Source: Candidatus Symbiopectobacterium sp. 'North America' | GTDB taxonomy: Bacteria > Pseudomonadota > Gammaproteobacteria > Enterobacterales > Enterobacteriaceae | Assembly (NCBI RefSeq): GCF_015762685.1 | Contig: NZ_PEHF01000048.1 | Span: forward strand, 41,089 to 105,088 | Direction of reading: 5' to 3' | Length of the DNA: 64,000 bases | Part shown: positions 37,083-47,578 of the stretch, in pieces | How the letters are laid out: each line of letters begins with the position of its first letter | How positions within the stretch are numbered: the stretch's first letter is position 1 | Program-made: the position numbers and the translations under genes | The notes under the pieces: model-generated | Told to the model about the DNA's origin: nothing | Databases searched by the model: none | Seen by the model: only the letters and a program-made list of their open reading frames with translations

Positions 37083-38347
37083 TTAACTGTTAACGGTTTG
37101 CTTGCGGAACAATTCGCGAAATACCGGGTAAATATCGTCCTGATCGCGAATATGTTGCATCGCAAAATTGGGGTAGGCATCACGCAGCGCTTCATACTCG
37201 CGCCACAGGGTTTGGTGTGAGCGACGCGTGATTTCGATGTAGCTGTAGTAACGCACAAAGGGCAACAGCTGGTTAGCCAGAATATCGTGACACAGCGGTG
37301 AGTCATCGGCCCAATTATCGCCATCGGAGGCTTGCGCCGCATAAATATTCCACTGTGACGGGTTATAGCGCGCTTTAACCACTTCCTCCATCAGCTTCAA
37401 TGCGCTGGACACAATGGTGCCGCCAGTCTCCTGTGAGTAGAAAAACTCCTGTTCATCGACCTTTTTGGCTTGAGTATGGTGGCGAATGTAAACCACGTCC
37501 ACGTTCTTATAATTCCGGCTCAAAAACAAATAGAGTAAAATATAAAAACGTTTCGCCATGTCCTTGGTGGCCTGATCTATCGAGCCGGAAACGTTCATCA
37601 GGCAAAACATCATTGCCTGACTGGACGGTTCGGCCCGGCGTTCATAGTTCTTGAAACGCAGGTCGAAAGTATCGATAAAGGGCACGCGCGCAATCTTCTC
37701 GCGCAGCGCCGCAATCTCGTGACGTAACCGATCCTCTTCGAGCAATTGGGCTGGCTCGGTGTGCTCGAGCTCTGCCAGATCTTCCTCGAGTTGGTGCAGT
37801 TCGCGTCGTTTCCCTGTCGTCATGGCCATACGCCGCGCCAGAGAGTTTTGCAGCGAGCGTACCACGCTGATGTTGGCGGGCACACCGTTAGCGGTGTAAC
37901 CCGCACGGTGCGTTTTGTACTCGTTCATTTGGTGCTGCTGGGTCTTTTTCAGGTTAGGCAGCGCCAGATCCTCGAACAGCAGATCGAGATATTCATCCTT
38001 GGAGATTTGAAACACAAACTCGTCCTGGCCTTCGCCATCTTTACTGGCGTTGCCCTGGCCGCCACCGCTGCCGCCACCTGCTCGATGCGATCGTTGGTAA
38101 CAAAATGGTCGTTGCCGGGGTGGACGCGATGCCGCTTCCCGCCGCGCCCCTGATGGAACATCGGTTCGCTAATGTCGCCCTGAGGGATCGATACAGACTC
38201 CCCGCTGTCTATGTAGGTTACCGAACGCTTGTTGATGGCCTCGGAAATCGACTGTTTTATTTGCGACTTATAGCGGCGTAAAAAGCGCTGGCGGTTCACC
38301 AGGCTTTTGTTCTTGCCGTTCAGCCGTCGATCAATGAAATAGGCCAT
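37083..38347 (-). pseudogene. yeaH: YeaH (UPF0229), frameshifted
   Basis: YeaH is a VWA-type protein co-expressed with the YeaG kinase under starvation. From ATG 38347 the N-terminal part [20 protein letters not shown] is clear, up to [16 protein letters not shown] small deletion near 38080 then shifts the frame. The main part continues in another frame through the glycine-rich linker and [20 protein letters not shown] to the end. The VWA metal-site motif, D-x-S-x-S in relatives (LMDVSGSMDQ), reads [10 protein letters not shown], so its first Asp is Asn: a second likely inactivating change. Confidence 0.9.
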
Positions 38348-38383
38348 GATTTCCCCGCATGACGTCGCCAAGCTGCCCGTACG

Positions 38384-40301
38384 TTATGATGATTTCCTGA
38401 CACGCAGATACCATTCGCACAGCAAGCGTACCTGATTGCGGGTGTAGCCTTTCTACATCATACGATCGACAAAGTCGTCATGTTTTTTCTGCTCATCTGT
38501 CGAGGTTTTGGTGTTGAACGAAATCACCGGTAACAGCTCTTCCGTATTGAAGAACATTTTCTTCTCAATCACAGTGTGCAGTTTTTCGTAACTGGTCCAG
38601 TTCGGGTTGTGGCCACTGTAGCTGGCGCGTGCGCGCAGCACAAAGTTGACGATTTCGTTACGGAAATCTTTGGGGTTGCTGATGCCAGCTGGTTTCTCGA
38701 TTTTCTCCAGTTCGGCATTCAGCGATTCCCTGTCAAACAGTTGACCGGTGTCCGAATCGCGATACTCTTGATCCTAAATCCAGAAATCCGCGTAAGTGAC
38801 ATAGCGATCGAAAATGTTTTGCCCGTACTCGGAGTAGGACTCCAGGTAGGCGGTCTGAATCTCTTTGCCGATAAATTCGGCGTATTTGGGGATCAGATAG
38901 CCTTTCAGGTGCTCGACATATTTTTCCGCCGCTTCTTGCGGGAACTGCTCACGTTCGACTTGCTGTTCCAGTACGTAGAACAGGTGCACCGGGTTGGCGG
39001 CAACTTCACTGTGGTCGAAGTTGAACACGCGCGAGAGGATCTTGAAGGCGAAACGGGTGGACAAACCGCTCATCCCTTCATCGATGCCCGCGTAATCACG
39101 GTACTCCTGATAGGATTTTGCCTTGGGATCGGTATCTTTCAGGCTTTCCCCATCGTACACGCGCATTTTGGAGTGGATGCTGGAGTTTTCCGGATCCTTC
39201 AGGCGTGAAAAGATTGAGAAGAGTGCCGGGCGCGCAGGGGACGTGTGACAACTCGCTGTGATCGACCAGTTTTTCGTAAATCTTCACCTCTTCAGAGACG
39301 CGCAGGCAGTAGGGCACCTTAACGATGTACACGCGGTCCAAAAAGGCTTCGTTGTTTTTGTTATTGCGGAATTGCACCCATTCTGATTCGTTAGAGTAGG
39401 CCAGAATGATACCGTTGAACGGCAGGGCGGCAATGCCTTCGGTGCCGTTATAATTTCCTTCCTGTGTGGCGGTCAACAGGGGATGCAGGACTTTGATCGG
39501 GGCTTTGAACATTTCCACAAATTCCATGATGCCCTGGTTGGCACGGCACAGCGCGCCGGAATAGCCGTAGGCATCAGGATCGTTTTGGGCAAAATGCTCC
39601 AGTTTGCTGATATCCACTTTCCCGACCAGCGCGGAGATATCCTGATTGTTTTCGTCGCCCGGTTCGGTTTTGGCGATCGCGACCTGCGCCAGAATGGAAG
39701 GCCACACTTTGATAACTTTGAATTTGGTGATGTCACCGCCGAAATCGCGCAGGCGTTTGGCTGCCCAGGGCTACATGATCGTGCCCAGATAACGGCGTGG
39801 TACCGCGTACTCTTTTTCAAGAATCTCAGCATCTTCCTGCGGGTTGAACAGGCACAGTGGGTGGTCGTTGACCGGGCTACGCTCACCGTTGGCGCTCAGC
39901 ACATAAATTGGCACGCGTTGCATTAAAGCTTTTAGCCGCTCAGCCAGCGACGATTTCCCGCCGCCCAACGGACCGAGCAGGTAGAGGATCTGTTTCTTCT
40001 CTTCCAGCCCTTGAGCGGCGTGTTTCAGGTAAGCGACAATCTGCTCTATGGCATCTTCCATGCCGTAGAACTCTTCAAAGGCCGGATACCGTGCAATCAC
40101 CCGGTTGGAGAATAAACGGGAAAGGCGATACTCATGGGCAGTTTCTACCATCACAGGTTTACCGATCGCTATTAACAATCGTTCGGCAGCACTCGCATAG
40201 GCACTGCGATCCTGCTGACAGATGTTAAGAAATTCCTGCAACGTGAATTCTTCGTCCTTGGCAGCGTCATAACGCTGACGGTAATGATCAAATATGTTCA
40301 T
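38384..40301 (-). pseudogene. yeaG: PrkA-type serine protein kinase YeaG, three stops and a frameshift
   Basis: YeaG is a 640-residue Hanks-type (PrkA) kinase with an AAA-like N-terminal domain, active under nitrogen and carbon stress. The gene begins at ATG 40301 (MNIFDHYRQRYDAAKDEEFT) and keeps the P-loop-like LLGPLGGGKSSLAERL. Lesions: TAG 39771-39773 (GTIM-stop-PWAAKRL), a small deletion near 39222 after CAPGTL, TAG 38774-38776 (DFWI-stop-DQEYRD), and TAG 38453-38455 (DRMM-stop-KGYT). It ends at TAA 38384. It was the first gene of a yeaG-yeaH operon; both are now broken. Confidence 0.92.
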
Positions 40302-40817
40302 AGCGATGCCCGTCCTTCGTCGATTAGCACAGATTTAGAGAGCCTGTTAAATAATGTGCGGCGTTATTTATGCGGTCATAGATGTGTAGCCCTCTGGCAG
40401 ATGATTTCCCTGAATACAGCAACCCTTATGCCAAATTCGCAGCAGTGTGGATGTTATTACACTGACAAGGCGCGTTTTCCTTCACCCACACAGGGTGAGG
40501 TCGGAAGGCTGGTGAACGCGCTTACGCTAACCCGCGAACTCAGGAACATTCATCTCCCTGTCATTAAGCGTAGTTGGCATCTGCAAAATTTCCTCATTGG
40601 TGAAAACATCTTTTTAAGATATTTCAATAACTCACTCTGCGAAGTATGCCGCTACAATAGCGGTAGCCACTGGGCATTCATGCCTTTGGCTCATCTGGAA
40701 CGACGATAGGTGCAGCATGTGGTTTAATGCCATGCGGTTTGCACATTTAACGATTATGATTGATATGAACAAAATACGATTTTGATAATTCATATCAGTA
40801 ATAGGAATAATAACGTT
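40302..40817. other. Intergenic region between yeaG and mipA
   Basis: About 500 bases holding the divergent promoters of yeaG and mipA. A plus-strand open frame (40284-40709) overlaps the yeaG start and has no family features or start signals, so I do not call it. I looked for a sigma-54 promoter for yeaG and did not find a convincing GG-N10-GC pair. Confidence 0.5.
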
Positions 40818-41567
40818 ATGAAAAAATCATCTGTGATTTATACCTCTTTGCTGTTGGCAGGGTCGCTGGCGGCAACAACGGCAGTTGCGGCGGATTTCTC
40901 ATTGGGAGCAGGGGTCTTAGGTTCCATCAGCCCGTATCGCGGGGGCGATAACGCACTGTATCCGGTGCCAATGGTGACCTATGAAAGTGACAACTTTTAT
41001 TTTCGCGGGCTGGGCGGGGGGTATTACCTGTGGAATGACGGACAAAACCGCCTGTCGGTAACGGCACTCTATTCTCCGCTGGGATTCAAACCGAGTGATA
41101 ACGACGATGCGCAGATGAAGCAACTGGATAAGCGCCGTGGCACGCTGATGGCGGGTCTGGCCTATTCTCACTCCGCGTCCTGGGGGATTTTGCGCACCTC
41201 TGTGGTGGCCGATACTCTGGGCTACAGCGACGGTTATCTGTGGGACAACACCTACCTGTATCGCTTCGAATTGGGTGACTGGTCATTGACGCCGGGCGTC
41301 GGTGTGACCTGGAGCAGCGAAAGACTCAACCTCTATTACTTTGGTATCAGTGGCAAAGAAGCATCCCGCTCAGGGTTAGGGGCTTACAGTCCGGATGGTG
41401 ACTGGTCGCCGTACGCCGAGTTGAGCACCAACTACCGTATCAACGATAGCTGGAGCGCATGGGCCACCGGACGCTATGTGCGCCTGGCGGATGAAGTGAA
41501 AGAGAGCCCGATGGTCGATCGCAGCTATAACATGGTGTTTGGCGCGGGTGTGAGCTATCGCTTCTAA
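40818..41567 (+). CDS. mipA: MipA/OmpV family outer membrane protein
   Basis: A 249-residue outer membrane beta-barrel with a signal peptide (MKKSSVIYTSLLLAGSLAAT, cleavage after AVA near 24). MipA is a scaffold that links the transglycosylase MltA to PBP1B in E. coli. Alternating strands are visible, for example NFYFRGLGGGYYLWNDGQNR, and the protein ends with a terminal Phe (GAGVSYRF), as barrels do. ATG 40818 is chosen because the signal peptide starts there and AGGA precedes it; the frame is open to 40782. It is intact, next to yeaE as in E. coli. Confidence 0.92.
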   Translation: MKKSSVIYTSLLLAGSLAATTAVAADFSLGAGVLGSISPYRGGDNALYPVPMVTYESDNFYFRGLGGGYYLWNDGQNRLSVTALYSPLGFKPSDNDDAQMKQLDKRRGTLMAGLAYSHSASWGILRTSVVADTLGYSDGYLWDNTYLYRFELGDWSLTPGVGVTWSSERLNLYYFGISGKEASRSGLGAYSPDGDWSPYAELSTNYRINDSWSAWATGRYVRLADEVKESPMVDRSYNMVFGAGVSYRF

Positions 41568-41604
41568 CACCTGATGCGCTAAAACAGGGCAAGTGCCGCA
41601 CAAT

Positions 41605-41626
41605 AATGGGGTGATTTCACCCCATT
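41605..41626 (+). terminator. Terminator after mipA
   Basis: AATGGGGTG-ATTT-CACCCCATT, nine pairs, followed by TG and few T residues. It is placed 37 bases after the mipA stop. Confidence 0.6.
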
Positions 41627-41688
41627 TGCACGTTTAGGGCGCGCGACGGCTCAGCTATGGTATTAAACAGGATGCAAGGAGGATAGCG

Positions 41689-42543
41689 ATGGCAACCCGA
41701 CAGATTCGATTTCCTGATGGTTCAACGCTGCCCGCTGTTGGGCAGGGCACGTGGTTTATGGGGGAAGCGGCCAGTGAGAAGGCACGTTAAATAAAAGCCT
41801 TGCAGGCGGGGCTTGATCTCGGACTTAGGCTTATCGATACCGCAGAAATGTACGCCGACGGCGGTGTGGAGAGCGTGGTGGGTGCAGCACTGCGCGGGCG
41901 GCGCGACGAAGCATTTCTGGTCTCCAAGGTTTATCCCCACAATGCGGGCGGCACGCGTGCGATTGAAGCCTGTGAACGCAGCCTGAAACGGTTGCAAACC
42001 GAAGTGTTGGATTTATACCTGCTGCACTGGCGCGGCGGTATCCCGTTGGAAGAGACCATCACGGCGATGGAAGCGCTGCAACAGGCAGGCAAGACTCGTC
42101 AGTGGGGTGTGTCCAATTTGGACGTGGCGGACATGAATGAACTCTGGTCCTTGTCAGGCGGTGAGCGCTGCATGACTAATCAGGTGCTTTATCACGTTGC
42201 TTCGCGCGGTATCGAGTTTGATTTGCTGCCCTGGTGTCAGGCACGCGCTGTGCTGGTGATGGCTTACTGTCCATTAGCACAAGCAGGTACGCTGCGCCGC
42301 AACCTGTTTTCTCATCCGGTGATAATGCGCATGGCGGACAAATACCAGGCGACGTCCGCACAAATTATGCTAGCATGGGTATTGCGACAACCCGGCGTGA
42401 TTGCGATTCCGAAAGCGAGTTCGGTAGCCCACGTTGAAGAAAACGCACGCGCGCTCACGTTGGAATTGGATAGTGGTGATATCGCTGCGCTGGATGCCGC
42501 TTTTCCCGCACCGACCAGTAAGCAGCCGTTGGATGTTGTGTAG
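41689..42543 (+). pseudogene. yeaE: Aldo/keto reductase YeaE, interrupted by a stop
   Basis: YeaE is an NADPH-dependent aldo/keto reductase that can reduce methylglyoxal. From ATG 41689 (AGGAGG upstream) the frame reads MATRQIRFPDGSTLPAVGQG and then TWFMGEAASEKAR, and TAA at 41788-41790 (codon 34) interrupts it. This is probably CAA to TAA before IKALQAG. The rest is intact in the same frame: IDTAEMYADGG with catalytic Asp/Tyr, LVSKVYPHNAGG with Lys, and IPKASSVAHVEENA for NADP binding. An internal restart at 41800 would lack the first beta strand. Confidence 0.9.
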
Positions 42544-42649
42544 AGGGATAGGGCAGTTAAGTATTACGGGTTAGCGCTATGTGGTTAGCGCCGCCCGCAA
42601 GCCTGCGAGCGGCGATTTCGGATCTATCGAGGCAACCCCGTTTCGCTGA

Positions 42650-43518
42650 TCAATGTTTTACGCTAATCACCGTGGTCAAACGCGCTGGTGCGGCGGGGGT
42701 GGCAACAAACGGCTGAGTCACACGAGCCGTTTCCACGCAGACAAAGGTTTTATAACCGTCATCCGGCATGTCGGCGATGGTTTTAGACAGTTCCGCCGCC
42801 GGGTTCCAGGAAACCGCATCGCTGTGGTGCGTGTGGTGCACGTCGATAGTGCGTTTCAGCGTTGGGTCCACGATGTTGCTCACTGCTTCTGGATGCGTAT
42901 AGATGCGGTCGGTGCGTTCAGTGAACGTCAGATCGCCACCTTGCGTCGTCAACTTGCCTTGATTGACCTTATCGATAAAGGTATCGCACAAACCGCTAAC
43001 GCGGATATGGTCAATGTCACCAATCTGGAAGTAGGTGTGCAGGGCGCTGGTGATGCTGTAATCACCCTGCGCTTCTAACTCGATTGTGCAGGTTTTACCC
43101 AGTTTATAGCGTGCGGTCAGCGTAAAAGCGTGTGGCCAGCTTGCCAGCGTCTCCGGCGTATCACGCAGGGTGAAGGTCAATTCAACGCCGTCGGCACTTC
43201 ACGGTGCGCGGTGAATTCCCACGGCAGTAAACGGGCAAAACCGTGGTTAGGTTCCGCGAATGGGCCAAACCACGGGAAGCAGATCGGTACACCACCGCGG
43301 ATGGCGACGCCTTCTGCGAACGGCGTGTTGTCGCTCAACCACAGCACGGGGGCTTCCCCTTGAGGCTGCCAGTGCAGCAGATGGGCGCCTTGCCGCGTGA
43401 CGGCTGCGCATACCTGCGGATGATCAACGACAATAACTGGCAGTTGGTCTACCTGGCGTTGACTGAGCGTGAATGAAATTTCAGATTTGATGAGAAGTAA
43501 AAAATTTTTATCGTTCAT
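42650..43518 (-). pseudogene. yeaD: Glucose-6-phosphate 1-epimerase-like YeaD, frameshifted
   Basis: YeaD is a D-hexose-6-phosphate mutarotase of the aldose epimerase superfamily. The N-terminal part from ATG 43518 shows VVDHPQVCAAVTRQGAHLLH, LWLSDNTPFAEGVAIRGGVP and CFPWFGP. A frameshift near 43190 separates it from VELTFTLRDTPETLASWPHA and the rest (LHTYFQIGD, DDGYKTFVCVETA). One small deletion explains both halves. It is downstream of gapA on the same strand as in E. coli. Confidence 0.9.
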
Positions 43519-43575
43519 GATGTTATCTTGTTTTATTTGTATTTCGTGTTTGCATCATGGCGGAACGCCGCTAAT

Positions 43576-43599
43576 AAAAAGGGCGACATCATGTCGCCC
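43576..43599 (-). terminator. Rho-independent terminator of gapA
   Basis: On the minus strand GGGCGAC-ATGAT-GTCGCCC is followed by TTTTT, 27 bases after the gapA stop codon. Confidence 0.9.
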
Positions 43600-43625
43600 C
43601 TTGCATCGCTTATCGCACCGTCGCC

Positions 43626-44633
<1,008 letters not shown>

Positions 44634-44843
44634 CTATGGTTTGTGAATAATGGTTAGTGAATAAAGGTTGGTTGTAAAATTACAAAAACCTTGCTGAGCG
44701 TCAAGCGGAATCGTGTCAATAGTTGCGGCAAGTCAAATCTGATGCACAAAGGTTGCACGAAAAAGCGTCGTAATGAAACTTAGGAACATCTTTCCCTTAA
44801 ATGGGAGCGTTTGCACCAATATAAAGCCCGCAGGCCCGATAAA

Positions 44844-44859
44844 TGTGATGGGTATCACA
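44844..44859. promoter_or_regulatory. CRP-binding site between gapA and msrB
   Basis: TGTGATGGGTATCACA is a perfect TGTGA-N6-TCACA palindrome. It lies about 220 bases upstream of gapA and 112 bases upstream of msrB. E. coli gapA has several promoters, some under catabolite control, so gapA is the likelier target. Confidence 0.7.
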
Positions 44860-44970
44860 ATTGCTAGGGGCTTGGTCGGTTACTCATCATTTTAGTCGGA
44901 AAAAAACGTTATGAGGATGTTAATTCTTGTTAAACTAAGTCATGTCAAACAAAAATGTGACGAGACAATC

Positions 44971-45390
44971 ATGGATAAGCCAGCTTCAACGTCTGCAATG
45001 GCAGGCAAGGGAACGTTGACGGAGATGCAACAATACGTGACGCAGCAGTGCGGCACTGAGCCTGCCTATTCAGGCAAACTGTTGCATAATAAACGCACTG
45101 GGGTATATCACTGCCTGTGCTGCCAAAGAGCGCTGTTTTACTCCGACAACAAATATGACTCTGGATGCGGTTGGCCCAGCTTTGATCGGCCCGTGGCGAA
45201 GGGCGCAATCCGCTATCTGGAAGATTTTTCGCATAACATGCACCGTATCGAAATTCGCTGCGGTAAATGCGATGCCCATTTGGGGCATGTGTTCCCCGAT
45301 GGTCCGCAAACCACCGGCGAGCGTTACTGTGTTAACTCGGCCTCGTTAAGCTTTATCGATGGCAGCGACGGTGAGAAAGTGGATGGTTGA
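44971..45390 (+). CDS. msrB: Peptide methionine-R-sulfoxide reductase
   Basis: A 139-residue repair enzyme that reduces methionine-R-sulfoxide in proteins. Zinc-binding cysteines are at 48, 51, 97 and 100, and the catalytic Cys120 lies in [11 protein letters not shown]. The core [11 protein letters not shown] is present. I start at ATG 44971 ([20 protein letters not shown]), which matches the E. coli length of 137; the longer frame from 44911 has no support. It is intact. Confidence 0.94.
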   Translation: MDKPASTSAMAGKGTLTEMQQYVTQQCGTEPAYSGKLLHNKRTGVYHCLCCQRALFYSDNKYDSGCGWPSFDRPVAKGAIRYLEDFSHNMHRIEIRCGKCDAHLGHVFPDGPQTTGERYCVNSASLSFIDGSDGEKVDG

Positions 45391-45485
45391 CGGTTAAGAA
45401 TAATAACTGTAGCTAAAACGTTTCAGCCTGCTGGGTTTTGATGAAAATAGCAATGGCAAATAGCAATGACAGGATGGCAACGACG

Positions 45486-45767
45486 ATGCTTGACAAACAG
45501 CTTGATTACGTTGTGACGGCGCTGACGCCTGATATATACCAACGCCTGGCAACCGCCGTGGAACTGGGAAAATGACCTGATGGCGTGCCATTGACGCCGG
45601 AGCAAAAAGAAAATTGCCTGCAACTGGTGATGTTATGGCAATCACGCCACAATGTCGATGCGGAACACATGACCATCAATACCGACGGAGAGTTGGTGAT
45701 GAAAAGTAAGCAAGAGCTGAAGCAGGCGTTTGCCATCGACAACCTGATTCAGCGAGAACGCCAGTAA
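45486..45767 (+). pseudogene. yeaC: Small protein YeaC, Trp codon changed to TGA
   Basis: YeaC (DUF1315) is a 90-residue protein of unknown function found after msrB. The frame from ATG 45486 reads MLDKQLDYVVTALTPDIYQR, then LATAVELGK. TGA at 45573-45575 stands where E. coli has Trp (GKWPDGV). It continues PDGVPLTPEQKENCLQLVML and ends at TAA 45765. TGG to TGA is a single G-to-A change. No restart is likely. Confidence 0.85.
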
Positions 45768-45798
45768 CCGAGGCTCCTCAATGCACTGGGGCTCGGTG

Positions 45799-46467
45799 TT
45801 ATACGGGATGGTGTGCTGATACCGCGATAAAGTTGGCCAGGCCAATACGGCGTGCTCCGTGAACCACCATGTCGGCCAGCGTTGCTTCGCTATCATCTGG
45901 TTGGAGATTCACCCCACGACAGCCCTCTTCAACGATCTGCACGTCATACCCGAGTTCCAATGCATCTAGCACGGTAAATTTTACGCAGTAGTCCGTTGCC
46001 AGCCCCATGATGGTCAAACGCGTGATGCCACGTTGGTGTAACAGGCTATCCAGTGTGGTGGCGGCGCGTTTGCCGTTGTTGAAAAAAGCGCTGTAGCTGT
46101 CAATGTCATGCTGAGTGCCTTTCTGTATCACCGCATCAAACGCCTCACGATTAAGGCGCGGGTGAAACTCCGCACCTCGCGTGCCCTGTACGCAGTGCAC
46201 TGGCCACCATGTTTGCGCTAATCCGGCCAGTTCACTACGCTCTCCCACGACAGCGTCCGAGTTATTGGCGGCGAAGCTCAGATGATTGGCCGGGTGCCAG
46301 TCCTGGCTGGCGATGACGGGTATCCCAGCTTTCTGTGCTGCCGCTATTGCTACGTTGTCAACATCGATGGTGACATCGCCCTGTGCGACAGGCAGTGCGC
46401 CGTTCGGACAAAAATCATTCTGCAAATAAACCAACAGCAGGGCATGGTTTATGACAGTATGGTTCAT
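45799..46467 (-). CDS. pncA: Nicotinamidase PncA with catalytic Asp replaced by Tyr
   Basis: PncA deamidates nicotinamide to nicotinate for NAD salvage. It is full length (222 residues from ATG 46467; the frame begins at 46485), with the metal-site SQDWHP, Lys116 in VIQKGT and the nucleophile Cys161 in GLATDYCVKF. However, the catalytic Asp of the family motif V-D-x-Q-N-D-F is Tyr14 here (LLVYLQNDF; TAT, one base from GAT). Asp, Lys and Cys form the catalytic triad, so activity is probably lost. It follows the frameshifted ansA after 23 bases. Confidence 0.9.
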   Translation of the reverse strand: MNHTVINHALLLVYLQNDFCPNGALPVAQGDVTIDVDNVAIAAAQKAGIPVIASQDWHPANHLSFAANNSDAVVGERSELAGLAQTWWPVHCVQGTRGAEFHPRLNREAFDAVIQKGTQHDIDSYSAFFNNGKRAATTLDSLLHQRGITRLTIMGLATDYCVKFTVLDALELGYDVQIVEEGCRGVNLQPDDSEATLADMVVHGARRIGLANFIAVSAHHPV

Positions 46468-46490
46468 GGCAACTCGCTCCAGCATCCGGG

Positions 46491-47506
46491 TTATGCGTCC
46501 TGGGTCAATTCGCCGCGCAGGTCTTGTTGCATTAGCTGGCGAATGATATCAGGGGTTAAATCAGGTTGGCTCAGAAGATAATGCAGTTTAGTCAGCTCGG
46601 CTTCCACTGTCATATCAAAACCACTGATCACGCCAGCCTGCGCCAGCGCATTGCCGGTGGCGTAGCCCTCCATATTCACCCGTCCGGAAATACACTGGGT
46701 GAGGTTAACCACCACAATACCCCGCTCCGATGCCTGACGCAGTTCGTCCAGTAGCGCTGGGCTTTGCGGGGAGTTACCCACACCATAAGAACGCAATATC
46801 AGCGCCTTGACCGGCTGGCGCAGGAAGTTACGCACTACATCCGCTGAAATCCCTGGATAGACGGTGATCACACCGATCGGTTGTGGGGTAATCGGATGTA
46901 CGATCAGCGATGCGCTGGGGGTTTCCGACTGCGCTGGCACCAGGCGGCGTATATGAATACCGGCTTCCAGCAGCGTCGGGAAGTTGGGGGAGGCGAACGC
47001 ATCAAAACCGTCGGCATGGGCTTTTGTGGTTCGATTGCCGCGCAGCCGTTTGTTATTGAAAAACAGGCTGACTTCATTCACCGGGTGATTAGCCGCGACA
47101 TAGAGCGCATTAAGCAGGTTGGTTTGCCCATCAGAACGCAATTCGGCCAACGGAATTTGTGACCCTGTAACAATGAGCGGTTTTGCCAAATTCTCCATAA
47201 GGAGAGGGCAGATGCCGTGAAGGCCATGGTATCGGAGCCGTGCAGAATCACGAAGCCGTCATACTCATCGTAATGTTGTTGAATATCCTTAGCGATGGCC
47301 TGCCAATCGGCTGGGGTCATGTCGGAGGAATCAATCAGCGGGACATATTCATGGATGGTAAAATCTGGCATCTCCGGGCGATGAAATTCCGGCATGTTAG
47401 CCAGTTGTTGTTGCAGGTGACCCGAAACCGGAATGCAACCGTTGGCGGAACGTTGCATACCTATCGTACCGCCGGTATACGCGACATAAATGGATTTCTT
47501 TTGCAT
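46491..47506 (-). pseudogene. ansA: L-asparaginase I, frameshifted
   Basis: Cytoplasmic asparaginase I, about 338 codons. The N-terminal frame from ATG 47506 contains the nucleophile Thr in VAYTGGTIGMQRS and GFVILHGSDTMAFTASALS. A lost T near 47200 (TTT-ATG became TTATG) then shifts the frame. The remainder reads ENLAKPLIVTGSQIPLAELR, GNRTTKAHADGFDAFASPN and LTQCISGRVN to TGA at 46491. A single base would restore the gene. It is co-directional with sppA upstream and pncA downstream. Confidence 0.92.
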
Positions 47507-47527
47507 GCTGTTCTTATTAAAAAGATG

Positions 47528-47554
47528 AAAAACAGCCCGACATAAGCCGGGCTG
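47528..47554 (-). terminator. Rho-independent terminator of sppA
   Basis: On the minus strand CAGCCCG-GCTTATGT-CGGGCTG is followed by TTTTT, between the sppA stop and the ansA start. Confidence 0.85.
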
Positions 47555-47578
47555 AGGGAAAATCCTGTGTGACGATGT

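Noticed and set aside
33155..40301. Amber suppression or stop-codon reassignment, because the binding protein and yeaG have several TAG codons
   Set aside because: TAA and TGA also interrupt genes here, and frameshifts occur in the same operons, so general decay explains the data better.
40284..40709. A 141-codon plus-strand open frame upstream of mipA
   Set aside because: It overlaps the yeaG start on the other strand, has no ribosome-binding site or family motif, and lies in a region expected to hold promoters.
45573..45575. TGA in yeaC read as selenocysteine
   Set aside because: Relatives have Trp at this position, no SECIS-like hairpin is evident just after it, and selD is absent from its usual place.
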